Assembly (NCBI RefSeq): GCF_002575655.3
Contig: NC_053040.3
Coordinates: 152,893,148-152,957,147, forward strand
From: Aegilops tauschii subsp. strangulata
Taxonomy: Eukaryota; Streptophyta; Magnoliopsida; Poales; Poaceae
DNA: 64,000 nucleotides
Direction of reading: 5' to 3'
Both the position numbers and the translations under genes were made by a program. How positions within the stretch are numbered: position 1 is the stretch's first letter; every line of letters begins with the position of its first letter. This document shows, one piece after another, positions 45,901-59,036 of the stretch. Under the pieces are notes generated by a model. It saw nothing but the letters and a program-made list of their open reading frames with translations, was not told where the DNA came from and did not search any database.

Positions 45901-48900
45901 TGGATGCACATAGGGGGCAGCCCATTCAAGGAGTCCTCCCAGACTCTAGCCACATTCCCAGACTTGATGTGGATTATCCTGCCACGCATGTAATATTCTT
46001 TCACTTTCATAATGTCTTTCCAAATAGGAGAGTCATTAAATTTACTCTTCACCGTGGCGACCGTGTCCCTTTTCAGATATTTGGCTTTAACAATATCTTG
46101 CCAAAGCCCCTCTTGGGTATCGAGTTTCCACCACCATTTAACAAGGAGGTTGATATTTTGTTTACGCAAGCCTTTCACCCCCAGGCCATCTTTGTCCTTA
46201 GAGCGGCGAACTCTACTCCAACGAACCAAGTGATATCTCTTGCGCCCCCCCATACTTTGCCAGAAAAAACGACGTCTGCGTTTGTCCAGTTTCTCAATGA
46301 AAGTTTTAGGGAGAAGAAACATTGCCATATAATAATACACTATGCTAGAAAGGGAGGAATTCAATAAGGTGAGTCTTCCACCCGAGGAAGCAGCGTTACC
46401 TATCCAGGACTCACAGCATTTGCCAAATTTTTCATCAACAAAGATCCACTCAAGGCATCTAAGAGAGGAAAAACTGACTGGTACCCCAAGGTATCGCATA
46501 GGAAAATGCCCTATTTGGCAATTAAAGAGCTCCGCATAGTAATCTAGGATGCTGTTGTCACCTCCCACACACAAGATTTCACTCTTAAGATAATTGATTT
46601 TAAGGCCCGACATGAGCTCAAACATATATAGGAGCAGTTTGAGGTTCACTGCAGCAGAGGTGTCATGCTCAAAACATATCACCGTATCATCCGCATATTG
46701 CAACACAGCTACACCACCCTCAATCAGATCAGGGGCTAGACCAGTAATCAACTTTTCTTTTTGAGCATTAAAGATCATTTTCCAAAGGCACTCAACGGCA
46801 AGGTTAAACAAGAAAGGTGAGTGGGGGTCACCTTGACGAACCCCTTTGTGGCTCATAAAATATGGCCCGGTCTCATTATTCAGCTTGATGCTAACCGTGC
46901 CATTGTTCAGGATTTTGTTAATCCACTCACACCACTTATCATTAAAGCCCCTCATCCTATGACACTCCAACAAGAAGTCCCAATTAATTTTGTCGCAGGC
47001 TTTTCCAAAGTCTAGTTTCAAAACCACCCCAACCTTTTTCTTAACATGAGTATGGTGCAGCACCTCATGCAAAGACAAAATTCCATCCATAATATTTCTG
47101 TTTTTTATAAAAGCATTCTGGTGACGGCTGATCAATTTATCCGCGTAGATAGCTACACGGTTATCCAGCACCTTTGTAATCAGTTTATAGGGACAACGGA
47201 GAAGGCATATAGGACGGAATTGTTGGATCTTTTTGGCCCCCACCATCTTAGGAATCAGGGTGATCACACCATAGTTCAGACGGGCTACATCCAGTTTTCC
47301 CGCATGGAAAGCCTCAAAGATACGCATGATATCCAGCTTCACAAAGTCCCAGCAAGATTTATAAAACTCTGCTGGAATGTTATCAGGACCAGGAGCCCTA
47401 TTACTCTCCATACCGAACAAGGCTACCTTGACCTCTTCCTCAGAGAAAGGACGGGTCAGAAACTCATTATCTTCATTATTAAGTTTCTCATGATCTCCCC
47501 AGGTGTCAGGGGAAAGGTGAAAAAGGTTGCCTGGAGCTGCCCCAAACAGCTCTTTATGATAGGCGGTAGCGTGATTAAGAAGGTTTTTGGTGCCCTCAAT
47601 CACATTTTCACCGTTGGTAAAGGATTGAATAGTCTTCTTATGTTTTCTGCCATTAGCAATACGATGATAATATGCAGTATTTTGATCACCCTTCAGAAGC
47701 CACCTCTCCCTAGATTGTTGAAGTCTAAAGAGTTCTTCATTGGTGAGGATCACATTGAGCTCAGCCAAAAGGGAGGCCCTACGGCAGCACATCTCTGCAT
47801 CAATAGTACCTTCTTCCTCTATCTTTTCGATCTCCTCAAGTTCTTTACGAATTTCCTTCTTCCTTTTTCTCTCGTGGCCAAAGATATGAGACCCCCATCC
47901 TTTAAAATATCTCTTGAATCTTTTCAGTTTGATATTAAGGATGTATATGGGGTCGTTCGAATTAACAGGCTGCTCCCAAATTTCTCTGGCTCTAGGCAAG
48001 AAAAGCTCATTGCTCAGCCGTCACCAGGATGGAATTCTTTTTTCTTAGGGGATTCGGGTCTATCAGCTTTCAGGGAAAGCAAAAGGGGGTTATGGTCAGA
48101 AATGTCTCTTACAAGTTTTCGAACCGACACCAAGGGGAATAAATCCTCCCAAGCATAACTCATAAGCACCCTATCCAACTTTTCAAGAGTAGGATGTGCT
48201 TGATGGTTTGACCAGGTATACTTACCACCGGTCAGATGGATCTCTCTAAGGTTAAAAGCATTGATCACAGAGTTGAACTTATCAACATATGGATTACGTC
48301 TCATATCTTTGTTCTTATCATCTCCCCCTCTCAGGATATTGAAGTCACCACCTATAACATAGGGGATGTCAATATGGGAGCAGAAGGAAGCCATTTCGAC
48401 AAGGAAATCCTCTTGAGCCGCTCCATATACTACCAAAAGGGCCCAGACTACATCTTTTTCAACATCATGCACAGTGGCTTGTAAGATGAACTTACCCACT
48501 TTCCAGGAAACAACCTCAAATTTCTCTTTTTTTATCCCACAAAGGATACCACCAGACTTACCTATCGAGGGGACCCAACGCCAAGTGAAGAGATCATAGG
48601 GGTCAACTTTTCTAAAATAACTATTATGAAAATTCTTTTTCATAGTTTCTTGTAACGCCAAGAAATCAAGGGAGTAGTCCTTAATGAGATCGGAGAGGCA
48701 GGTGGACATCCCTTTTTTCCCTGCCCCCCTACAATTCCAAAATACACCACTCATTTAATAACCGTAGTGTTTTCCTCCCCCTGGTAACCTTGTTAGGAGG
48801 CTGAACAAGGTTACCTATTTTATTCAAGGACGCATCCTTATTCTTTTGACTCCTAGTGATAGGTCTATTGACATTCACCGTAGGTTTCCTCGTTCTTTTC

Positions 48901-51900
48901 TTCCTGGATTCACCAGAGTATATTCATTAGTATCAGACTCAGGATCGCGCTCATCCCCCCATTCCATATTCAACGGAGTCTTATCCCCCTTGGCATTAAT
49001 TAAGAAAAGGTTGCTGCTCTTGTTATCATCCTGAACATAATTGTCACGCTATGCTTTTGATTCTACATGTTCTTAATTGTAACAAACTAGAAACGTGATG
49101 CGAGAAAAAAATTGAATGTGTGGGAGTTGCTAACATGTTAGTTGTGTCTAGCAAACATTTAGGTGCCTACCATTTTTTGGTAAAAAGTAATATTATTTAC
49201 AATTTTAGCTAGTAAAATAATATTTTATTGCTACATAATGGTAAATCAATGAAGGCACTTGATTTTATTTCAGGTTTCGTATGCTGAAATCCTTTCTGGA
49301 GGAATTCTAAGGCTGCAAGTTTCTGAAGCTGAGGTTAATAATATCAATATTCGCTTTCTAGATAGAAGAACGTGAGAATCATAGCTTGACTTAGTGAGAT
49401 CCTCTTTGCTGATTAGTGTTTTATGGCCATGTATTACTCTGATCATTTGTATCTTCTTTCTCTTTCCATCTCTCTATCTTTAGTGGTGAACCAACTATCG
49501 GGAAAACAAAACCAGAGACCATACTTCAGCAGCTTACCACCAAGAAGGGTCAGGTCAGAGCATTTTAGAAGTTACTTGCTCTATTTGTATTTTAATCTAC
49601 TTTGGACGTATTATTGATGATATCCATGAATGTTTATTTTGATTATGTCCTCGTTGCACAATTTTAAATGGCATGATTTTATGAACATTTCTCATTTCAC
49701 ACTTGGGTATAGGTATATGGTGATGTACGTTTAAGTATTTTTAGTGTGGTGTGGAAGTTGCTATGCAAATACCATGACCAAAACTACAAGTACTATTGTT
49801 AAAAGGATGTCAACAATATACCAAATGTGGTTGGAATCGGATCATGCTTGTATAGTTTTTATGTATGTAGGCTTGGTTTGATGTCAATTTGAAACTGCTG
49901 TCCTCTAGCCTTGATGCTGTAATGGACATCTTACCTATCTTATTAATGATGAAAATAGGCATACAATAGAGCACAGGTGAAAAGAGATGTTGAAACAATA
50001 CTCACTATGGGAATTATGGAGGATGTCACAATAATTCCGCAGCCTGTGGGAGGTGAAGCTAATTTATAATTCCCATTTTCTTGAAGCTGGTCTTTCTCAA
50101 GTACCTGTGCTCTTATCTATTGTCTTGTGCAGATTCTAATAAGGTGGATCTTGTCATGAATCTTGTTGAACGCAAATCCGGTGGTTTCTCTGCTGGTGGT
50201 GGCATTTCGAGTGGGTTAGTGCTGTTTATTTAGTGAACCCCGTTGAGTGAATTGTATGCTTTCATAGTGTATGTTTCTTAACCAGTGAGGCACTGAGGTA
50301 GTTTGTTATGTACTGGATTTCGAATACCATATGTAGCATATATACAAAACAATTGTCTTAACATATATCATGCTATTTTCTGTGCAGGATAACGAATGGG
50401 CCTCTTTCTGGATTAATAGGCAGGTCAGTAGATTCCTCAGTAAATACTATCTTATTTCCTCTGGGATGGAATGTGGCTTGTTTAATTATGTAATAATATT
50501 GCCATGGTAATATTTTGAAGATATAATCGTTCTTAGCTCCAACTGAGCTTCGAGCCTTTCTAAAATAACAATAACAATTCCAAGAAGCAACCTGACATAT
50601 AACCTGTTGATAATTAAGTATAGGCTTAAAATGTATCAGTTAGAAAGGGGCTCGTGCTCATGATATGAGCTATTCTCAAGCCCCGCCATCACATTGTAGG
50701 GCTAAAGTTAAGATGACCCTCCAAAACCCAAGCATGACTTTAGAACTGGCAATTTTAGATGTTGCTTTTAATTTTGTTATTTATCTTATACCTGCCTGGT
50801 TAAACTAGGAAGTTCTAAATCTTTTTTTTTACCTCACACTGGAGTTTTTAAACAGCTTTGCATATTCTCAGCGGAATGTTTTTGGGAGGAACAAGAAGTT
50901 GAATCTCTCACTAGAGAGGGGCCAAATAGATTCTATATTTCGTTTAAACTACACTGACCCTTGGATTGACGGTGACAATAAGAGGACTTCCAGAACTGTC
51001 ATGGTTCAGGTATTTTCCTTTAGTATGATATCATCACAGTTCGATGATTCAATCAGCTGTGAATCATGTGCATGCGCTTACGATAGTTTTCCTTGTCAGA
51101 ACTCTAGGACCCCTGGAACACTTATCCATGGTGGGGAGCATCCTGACCATAGTCCTATTACAATTGGACGGGTAACTGCTGGCATTGAATATAGTCGACC
51201 TTTCAGGCCTAAATGGAGTGGTACTCTTGGATTGATATTTCAGGTAAACACGTGAATAAGAGTTGTAGTAATCGATTCACCTTTTCCCCTGCATGTACGC
51301 CTATATAGTTGTATTAATAGTTGTAGCAGAAGTCTAAAGCAGACATAGTCGTGTACTCATGTGATGTTGGTACTAACTTTGTTGATTGAACCGTATAAAT
51401 ATGCATTACTGTTTTCTTTGCTTACCTCTCCATAAAAATAGCCTAACTGCTTTCTGTTGACACTTTCTATGCAGCATGCTGGTGCTCGTGATGACAAAGG
51501 CAATCCTATGATCAGAGATTTTTATAACAGCCAATTAACTGCAAGGTCTCAAATCCTGATTTCTCATTCAACTTTAGTTTGTCACAAGTATATACTCCCT
51601 CCGTTCCTAAATATAAGTCTTTTTAGAGATTCTAATATGGACTACATACGGAGCAAAATGAGTGAATCTACACTCTAAATACGTCTATATACATTCATAT
51701 GTACTTCATATAGAAATCTCTAAGAAGACTTATATTTAGGGACGGAGGGAGTACATAACAGTGTACATCATGAATACAGTTGTCAGATTAAGTTACTATT
51801 CGAAATGTGATAGTCCTGTCATGAAAATGCAGCGGAAATCCTTATGATGATACATTACTTGCTAAGCTTGAAAGTGTCTACACAGACTCTGGAGATCAGA

Positions 51901-53867
51901 GCTCTACAATGGTTAGTATTTATCCTCTGCATTTTACTATTTTCTAATCTTGCTGTGACAATTTCTTATATCCTACTGTTGTTACTGCTTCCAGTTCGTT
52001 TTCAACGTCGAGCAAGGTCTGCCCATTCTTCCAGAGTGGCTTAGTTTCAACAGAGTGACAGCCCGTTTGAGGCAGAGCTATGAAATTGGTCCTGCCCGAC
52101 TTCTTCTAAGGTATGTTTTAGGCATGCCATGCCATACCAATAGTGAAAACATCAGTTTAACCTGGAGGTCTGCACACAGTGGACTTACATTTTTGTTGTT
52201 ATGTTACCTAATATATCATTTTCTTCTATGATCCAGTGCTTCTGGAGGTCATGTGGAGGGAAACTTTTCGCCTCATGAAGCATTTGCAATTGGTGGGACA
52301 AACAGTGTAAGAGGATATGAAGAAGGTGCTGTTGGTTCTGGCCGCTCATATGCAGTTGGTAGTGGTGAAGTCTCTTGCCGCTTGGTAAGCCTTGCCTCTC
52401 TTGTTCGCAATATTAAGTTATTTGTTTAAACTGAACATTCACATGAAACACCTCTAGATAAAATGCACACAACCATATGCTATTCTCATAAGGACCTAGT
52501 CAGCAACATCAATGCACACATATCCAAGAAAAAACTAAAAGTGTAGTATTTGAATTAGTTTGCAATTTTAGGATGAAGTCTTAGTTGCTCGTATTTAAGA
52601 ATATAACAGTAAATCGATTATTTTGTTTGAGACAAAAAAAAATACACATGCAGTTCAGTGTAACATCTCCAATCCATGTTGGACACATATTAACTGCATT
52701 ATGCATGCGTGCGACCTGGTACCTGTGCATGCATGGCTCTTCTTAGCCACGCATAGGAGGGTACTATTTTGAATACCCAATGATTTGTTACTTGCCAATG
52801 ACAAACTATTTTGAATTATTTCTGTACTAGTGTTAATGATCCAATGATTTGTTACTTGTCATACATGATTTCATGGCTGGAACATTAGTACTTTAATCGT
52901 GGACTATTCATGATTGCTACCTGCCGTGACATCAAATGCATTTGACTAGTTTTTGTGCTACTCTGATGCATGTTATGCTTGCCGTATGATTTGCATTAAA
53001 GAAAAAAATCAGCCTGCTTTGATTACTCACAGTTGTCATTTTTTGTGTAGTTTGGTCCGTTGGAAGGTGTGGTATTTGGTGACTATGGTAGTGATCTTGG
53101 CTCTGGTCCAACAGTTCCTGGTAAGTCATGTTGTACTCAAATTCTGTGTTTGATAGCAAAGTACTATATAAACCAAAGTATCAAAAACTGCAGTAATTTT
53201 CAGTGTAGGTATGAGAAACCATGGTTTTACCAAAACCGAGTATTTTGGAGTATTGACAATACATAGAACCTGTTTGGCTGTTGCCCCACAACGCTGCAAA
53301 TTTTGCTGCCTAGCCGTTGTGTTTAAGCACTCAGCAGCTCTGTTTTTTAAAAAGAGGTCTGGGGTTCTTTTCTTTATGCAGAGAAAAAACTACAGTTTTC
53401 CCAATACTATAGTAGTAAAACCACAGTTGTTAGGGGCAACCAAACAGCTCATTGTAAATAAAAATATGGTGATCTCAAAAACTGTAGTATTCTTAAAATA
53501 CTTAGAAAATACTTTACTATCAAACGAGGCCTATCTCTAATTCAGATTCAGAATGAAGAAAACTATTGCTTTTGGCCCTTATTCTAGTTAGAAGATTTTG
53601 CTGCTGCTGGAATAGGCCTGACAGGGGTTCCACCTCCAGATTTTGTAGAGCAATTTTGATGTATCAGCTCCTCTTCTCATTTGCGCAATCTCTCGTCGTT
53701 TTGTTTTTTTAGGTGACCCAGCAGGAGCGCGTGGGAAGCCAGGAAGCGGTTACGGGTATGGTGTTGGCATCCGTGTGGACTCCCCGCTGGGACCTTTGAG
53801 ACTTGAATACGCTTTCAACGACAAACAAGCAAGACGATTTCACTTTGGGGTTGGGCACAGAAATTAA
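42970..53867 (+). CDS. OEP80: Outer envelope protein 80, chloroplastic (Omp85/BamA family), 16 exons
   Basis: The 659-aa product is a chloroplast outer-envelope beta-barrel of the Omp85 family, thought to assist insertion of barrel proteins (TOC75-V). Exons: 42970-43455, 43544-43637, 44378-44460, 49274-49371, 49484-49553, 49959-50052, 50133-50214, 50388-50423, 50856-51009, 51100-51243, 51475-51545, 51833-51911, 51995-52110, 52237-52384, 53051-53120 and 53713-53867. All introns are GT-AG and phases match. The basic, Ala/Pro-rich N-terminus is probably targeting sequence. POTRA-type repeats span about residues 90-345 ([19 protein letters not shown]). The barrel follows, with the Omp85 motif VRGY at 560-563 in [18 protein letters not shown], and the C-terminus [12 protein letters not shown] ends in the last strand. 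The sequence closely matches remembered Arabidopsis At5g19620. Intron 3 (4.8 kb) carries an antisense LINE and intron 11 a MITE. I chose the start at 42,970 because it begins the only long open frame of exon 1. Confidence 0.95.
44768..49035 (-). mobile_element. Antisense L1-like LINE in OEP80 intron 3, 5'-truncated
   Basis: The T run at 44,768-44,778 is its poly(A) tail on the minus strand. Reading leftward from about 49,035 come the last part of ORF1 (…[13 protein letters not shown]…), ORF2 and a 3' UTR. ORF1 is mostly missing, so the copy is 5'-truncated. The right limit is approximate and no target duplication was found. It lies antisense to OEP80 and splice sites around the intron are intact. 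Confidence 0.85.
45100..48754 (-). pseudogene. LINE ORF2 with nearly intact endonuclease and reverse transcriptase
   Basis: Starting at ATG 48,754, the EEP endonuclease has all key groups: FWNCRG, LQET, GGDFNIL, EKLDRV and [10 protein letters not shown] frame break near 48,000-48,050, possibly with a small deletion after the SDH region, leads to an 810-codon RT frame (47,999-45,567). That frame has [65 protein letters not shown] and the catalytic YADD (about 46,687-46,698). A second frameshift near 45,600-45,650 precedes the zinc-binding tail (C-SFC-...-HLFFLC), which stops at 45,100. Few lesions indicate a fairly young insertion. Lineage differs from the LINE at 33,810-42,712. Confidence 0.88.
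51595..51751. mobile_element. Stowaway MITE in OEP80 intron 11
   Basis: CTCCCTCCGTTCCTAAATAT begins the 157-bp foldback, and its inverted form ends it at 51,751. TA flanks both sides (51,593-51,594 and 51,752-51,753). It lies between exons 11 and 12. Confidence 0.93.
53268..53452. mobile_element. Possible foldback element in OEP80 intron 15
   Basis: CCTGTTTGGCTGTTGCCCC at the left is matched by the inverted GGGGCAACCAAACAG at 53,434-53,448. ACTGCAGTAATTT / AAACTGTAGTATTC-like segments outside suggest further symmetry. The superfamily is not settled and no duplication is clear. Confidence 0.35.
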
Positions 53868-55060
53868 ACTATCGAGGTGTCTGTTATTTGATCTGTCAGC
53901 CTTAATCTGATTTACTGAGCATTTGCACTGTTAGGGATAGTGCCATCGTCTTTGCGATGTCGATAGAAGTTTCCCAAAGCAAATTTTGTGTAGCCCAGAT
54001 TGCCTGAACATATACAGTTCTCCTTTCCTTCAATCCTGTGGAAACTTTGCTGGAAGCCACAACCAGAGAAGGTTCTCCAGCTGGCAAGTCGCAGTGAGTT
54101 TTGTTGATATGAAAATTTGAGCTAAGAAATCAAAATTGAGGACCTGTGTCAGTAATGTGCCGCATGCTTGCTTGAATCCAGCAAGCCATGTTCCCATGTA
54201 ATGCAGCACCTCCAGGTAGCCATCCTGCTAGGTTGTTTGAAACTTTGAACAATTTGGCCAACACATATTCCTGGGAATGTCCCATGCTCAGCTTGATGGA
54301 CTTTCCTCATCTCCAAGTTTGTAATAATAATCTGATACGATCAGTGTCGTGTTATGAGCTGTAACTAACCACAATGGTCATGTGCAACATCTCGTGAACG
54401 ACAGCAAAACAATCACGGCAAGAGAGAATTTGGTGAAGGCGATTGATTCTTCAAGTACAGTTACTAATTTCTCTGCACCTACCTTTGGATGAAATCATAA
54501 TCTAAGTAGACTCAGTCTAGAAATTCTAGCAGGCAAACACAACATCATTTCAACAAGCCAGTTGGAAACAGTACTCCAAAGCAAGATTGCTTTTAAATAC
54601 TCTATATGGCAAGAGAAAAGAAATTGAAGATGTATAAATTTTCAACACAATCAAAAGGGTTAACAGGACCAACTGCAGTCTGGAGCCATGATTGTGAGCA
54701 GGTATTTAACAAGTGTCAAATCGGCCGGCGAAAATGCCACAAATCAGTTCTAGTTGCATCCTCTTACTGGACAACAAACCCAACGGTTGTATCTTTCACC
54801 CCATATGGTTCTCTTAAACAACAAAATGAGGGATGTCCAGCCACCGCATATGGGTCGCCACACTGCTATATTTCCTAGTAAACAACGGTCAGACACAATG
54901 ACCAGGAGTAATAGTGTATGCTACACATGGCCAACGCAATCCCATCGTGTTTCTTGGTCCTTGCCTTCAGAGCGCAAAGAAAGGTTGATGTGTGGCAAAG
55001 TTCTCGGGCTTCAGAAGACACTATGAACACCTGGTATAGTTGCAGTGGTGCAGTCATATG
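53868..55060. other. Region between convergent OEP80 and ZTP29 stop codons
   Basis: It holds the 3' UTRs of both genes, facing each other across 1.19 kb. No protein-coding sequence was recognised; the short ORFs here lack support. Exact poly(A) sites cannot be set from sequence. Confidence 0.5.
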
Positions 55061-58000
55061 TTACAAGCTGATCTCCTTCGGTAGGCTGATCTCCAGGAAA
55101 TACAAGCTGCCAATGTGGAATCGCAAATTAGGTATGTAGAGAAAAGAATAATGTGTGCTGCTTATTTTCCAAAAATATAACAATATCCTCTGCTTTCAAG
55201 GCATGGGGCTGTGTATAACAACGTAATAATGAAAAGCAATTGTGACAAAATTAGCATGTGCTGTGAAGTGTGAAGGAATGTGGGTTATGCATTTGTACTG
55301 TGAAAATGCGTATGACAGGTTAGAATTGTGCGAATATGGGTATAACACGGATGCATTTGGCTAATGACTATTGATGATTACATTAATGCATATGGCTGCT
55401 GACCAAATTTACTCAGATCCATATTTTTGCTTGGGTGAAGGGAGCAGTATGTTTAAGGCTATTGCCAAACACTGCTGCAAACATATTATTATGCCATGTT
55501 TGGGTAAAGGGACCGGTATGTTTAAGCCTATTGTCAAACACTGCTGCAAACATATTATTATACTAATGCAACCTTCATGCCATAAACACCCTATAGATGA
55601 TAGAACATAAGTCATTTACTCATTTTCTCTATGATGCACTCACTGCCAACAGCATATGATGTCAATCTGCTACGATACTATCAACTAGAATACAAGAACT
55701 CAATTACCACCCTCTACATAGATATTAGTTGTTTTTTCTCAAATCACAGTAGAAGTGCTTCAGAACTATACAGACAAGCCCTTTGTTCAGAAACATCAAC
55801 AAACCTCGCAGACATGACGGCCATGCCAACAAAGACTGCTTTGACAGCTTGCTTCTGGCCAGCATAGTCAAATGCTAGAGGTAACAACTCATGCAAAGTG
55901 AGGAAAGCCATAACACCACCAACTGCGTAAAGACAAATGGGAAGTCAACAAAGTACTAAGCATGAAATATCACGTTTTAGCTCTACCAACAGACTAACCT
56001 GATGCAAGTAGGCCTTCAAGAATTTCAGGATTTAAGTTGCTCGGAAACAAGACAGCTGCAATAATTACATTTGCATCAGTGGTCGACAGGTTATTAAAGA
56101 ATAATCTTCGAGAAAGGCTCACAAAAATAGCATACCTACAAAAAATACTCCTAGTGGCTCAGCCAAACCAGAGAGTGTTGCATATTTAAATGCTTGCCAT
56201 TTGCTTTTATATGCAAGAAAGAAGGAAACACAGAGAAACATTATCAGCTGCAAAAAAGTAAGTCCAATAATTACACTAGGAATAAAAGGAAATATTGAGC
56301 TATAAATGCAAATTCTAATTTCCCTTCTTTCTAAAGTACAATCATTTCAAACATTGTCATGCTTTGTAGGTGCTTTGGAATCCAATTGCCCTTTAAGACT
56401 GGAGGAACAGATAAAGCTCACATAGCCAAGATCAGCGCGGCTCACCACATTTGAGAAGTTCTTAGATTGTATGTCATTTAATAATAATGCATAACAAGCA
56501 TGACTTATTTTTGTGTAACCAACTTATAACATTTGGCTACAGAAAACCAATAATTCATAGCATTTGCGGTAGTGGACTCAAGACTCATTTGTGAAAGCTG
56601 GTGTGAACTACAAACTTCACTAATTATTCATCTCTACATGGGGAAAACAGGTACCTTTTGGTAGCAAAATAGAGTGGCAGAGCTACAGCAACCCCCTGAG
56701 AAGGTAAAAAGTGTCAACTAGTTAGGATAGTAGATCAAAAAGGAAATTGGCAACATGTCAGACTGTCAGGAGTCTCGGATATGCTCCCTCCGTCCCAAAA
56801 TAAGTAACTGATTTAGTACAATTTTGTACTAAATCAGCAACACTTATTTTGGCACGGAGGGAGTATGATTTTGTAGAACTATAGCTTCTTTTTAATTTCT
56901 CTTCATAAAATGGAATTATTTAATTTTCTGTGTAGTAATTTGTTTCAAAATAATAGATCCTGCTAACACAATTTGCAAACTCTCCCTTGTACGTAATGAT
57001 ATGTTTGATACCAACTAATTCTAGTATGGTCACTAAGAATCAAACTGAACTACACAGATCAAAAGGAAAAATATAGAATTTGGATAGTGCGGAGACCTAG
57101 CAAATATCAAAATACTCGAAACTTCATGGCAAAACAAGCACTGCAAATGAGTTAAGATTCATCATGGCCCTCTTGTCTTGTCATGAATTAGTTTGCCATG
57201 AGATTAGGCTTTCATATATCAAACCTATATATTGACTTCCTGGTGCAGTATAACAAACAATTTTTTTTATGGCAGTTGAATCTTCTTACAAAGAGCACCC
57301 CAAGGGCTATCCTAAGTGCCAATGATGCAATTATAACTGCATACAAGAATTCTTAGGCTACTTAACCAGAAAGGCTGATAGGTTGATTTATATACCTCAG
57401 GTATGTTATGTAAAGCAATAGCGAAAGCCAAGTTAACTCCCACGCGAAGACCCTGCATTTTTGTTATAACCGAATATAATTAGTGCAAGCTATAAATAAT
57501 AATAATAAAGGTGCATGAACTCTTCGAAAACCAAAACAACCAAGCTATGCTCCAGCAATTTTTCTACTGTAACAAAATGCAAGGTGCAAAACGTCCTCTT
57601 AGCAAATCAATGATGCCACTACACTGAGATGAATACACGATGGCATTACCTTCACGGATCCAAGAAATACCGCCATTCCCTCAGGAAAATTGTGCAAGCT
57701 AATTCCTGCAGCTCAGAATAAGTACAAAGTCAAATGATTGTGATGAATGTTTGACTTCAGTCAAAGCTAATATGCTGAGTATATAAAAACAGAGGCAGTA
57801 ACTTACCAACAGCAGTAATGATGCCACTGAATAAGACTTGCCGGCGATGTTTTTTCATCATATCTTTGCCCGACCCGTCATCATCAGTCTGCTTTCCACA
57901 AAAGAAAACCAACTTCTATTCAGCCCACTTATTTTGGTTAGAAAACAGATTTGATATGAATGATGCTGGAAACATCCCCGAGGATTGTTCATTCCAACCT

Positions 58001-59036
58001 TTTTCTTGCTTGCATCAGTTGTTGGCACAAAGGTTGGCTCTGGAATAAACTTGACAACGAACCCAAAGAAAAGAACTCCTGCAAAAAACTGCAAAATACC
58101 GCAATGTGTTATCTGAGATAGACTGAAATTTCATTTCATGAAACAGATTCTAGAACTTCAAGAAAGATCCAACCCACCCATAGATTGGCCTTCAAGAAGC
58201 CAATGGAGTTGAGTGCGTTGTGTGCCAAGTCTAGAAACGAGATGCTCAACATAAGTCCAGCAGCAAAACCCTGCATGCAGCATGAGCAACACATAGAGCA
58301 CGAACGATCAGACAACCATTACTACTCACCTAAACGACAGATAATCAATAACTTAAAAGAGGCAGTTGATGATGACCTGGAGGAGGCCGAGCCTCTTAAG
58401 GTCAGGGGAAGGGTTGACGATCACAAGCAGCGCACCTGAGGACACAAATCTCGAGCTCAGCTTAAGCGGTCACAAAGAATCCTCGCAGGATATCAAGTAG
58501 AAGCGTCAGAAACTGCTAACTAGGACGTGGAGGCGCAATGGGCAACCGTGTTAGGCCAACAAGCAAGGTTTGCGGTTTGCCGTTACTACCTGTATCTGAG
58601 CGTCGTAAAAACGATAGGAAAGCCATAATAGCCTCAGTGTGGAACTGGCTTTGGCGCTCTGTAAATCAGTCTGACAGGCCCCTGGACTACTAGCTTCATC
58701 TATCTATGCATTCTGATGAATATTGGGCCGCGGCGATTGATGACTAGTTGTCCTGCTTGGGTTCATGTAACACGGCACAAAACTCCGTCACTTTGCAAAA
58801 CTGCTTAGGTTCTTTCTAATAATTCTATAACACGACTGAACAAGAAGATGCTAGAATTATCCCCGAAAAGGCCGCGCAAACACTGAAAATCCTCAAGTCA
58901 GGCGGCACGGTGGCAGGCAAGCAGCCGAGTTGGGGCTCGGGGGGAGAGAATCTGTGGCGGGGTGGCGCGTACCGAGGGAGGTGCTGAGGCCGCCGACGAA
59001 GGAGAGGGCGAGCGCCACCAGCACGTGCTGCTCCAT
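55061..59036 (-). CDS. ZTP29: ZIP-family zinc transporter, ZTP29-like, 12 exons
   Basis: The 276-aa membrane protein of the ZIP family, closest in memory to Arabidopsis ZTP29 (endoplasmic-reticulum zinc transporter, also 276 aa), moves zinc into the cytosol. Exons on the minus strand, in order: 59036-58973, 58435-58377, 58270-58178, 58088-57999, 57888-57807, 57705-57650, 57452-57396, 56695-56655, 56203-56136, 56055-55999, 55922-55805 and 55106-55061. All borders are GT-AG and in phase. Features: MEQHVLVALALSFVGGLSTS first helix; LMLSISFLDLAHNALNSIGF; a short hydrophilic loop (DASKKK, DDDGSGKDMMKKHRR) that is His-poor; the metal-site helices SLHNFPEGMAV (134-139) and ALHNIPEGVAV (163-168); HELLPLAFDYAGQ; C-terminus LYFLEISLPKEISL. 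The last exon is only 46 bp and lies 698 bp beyond exon 11. The start is the first ATG, in a GC-rich exon. Confidence 0.95.
55428..55561. repeat. Two-copy 69-bp tandem repeat in the last ZTP29 intron
   Basis: TGCTTGGGTGAAGGGAGCAG... (55,428) and TGTTTGGGTAAAGGGACCGG... (55,497) share GTATGTTTAAG, CTATTG and CAAACACTGCTGCAAACATA with about ten differences. It sits inside intron 11 of ZTP29 and does not touch splice sites. Confidence 0.75.
56784..56863. mobile_element. Short Stowaway MITE in ZTP29 intron 7
   Basis: CTCCCTCCGTCCCAAAATAA and its inverted end GGCACGGAGGGAG enclose an 80-bp foldback with the core GATTTAGTACAA...TTGTACTAAATC. TA lies to the right; the left side is TG, a mutated TA. 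Confidence 0.85.

Noticed and set aside
47046..48158. 370-codon plus-strand ORF in OEP80 intron 3
   Set aside because: Lies opposite the conserved LINE RT and endonuclease frames; the minus strand explains it fully.
54606..55139. ORFs between OEP80 and ZTP29
   Set aside because: Overlap the 3' UTR and last exon of ZTP29 on the other strand; no similarity recognised.
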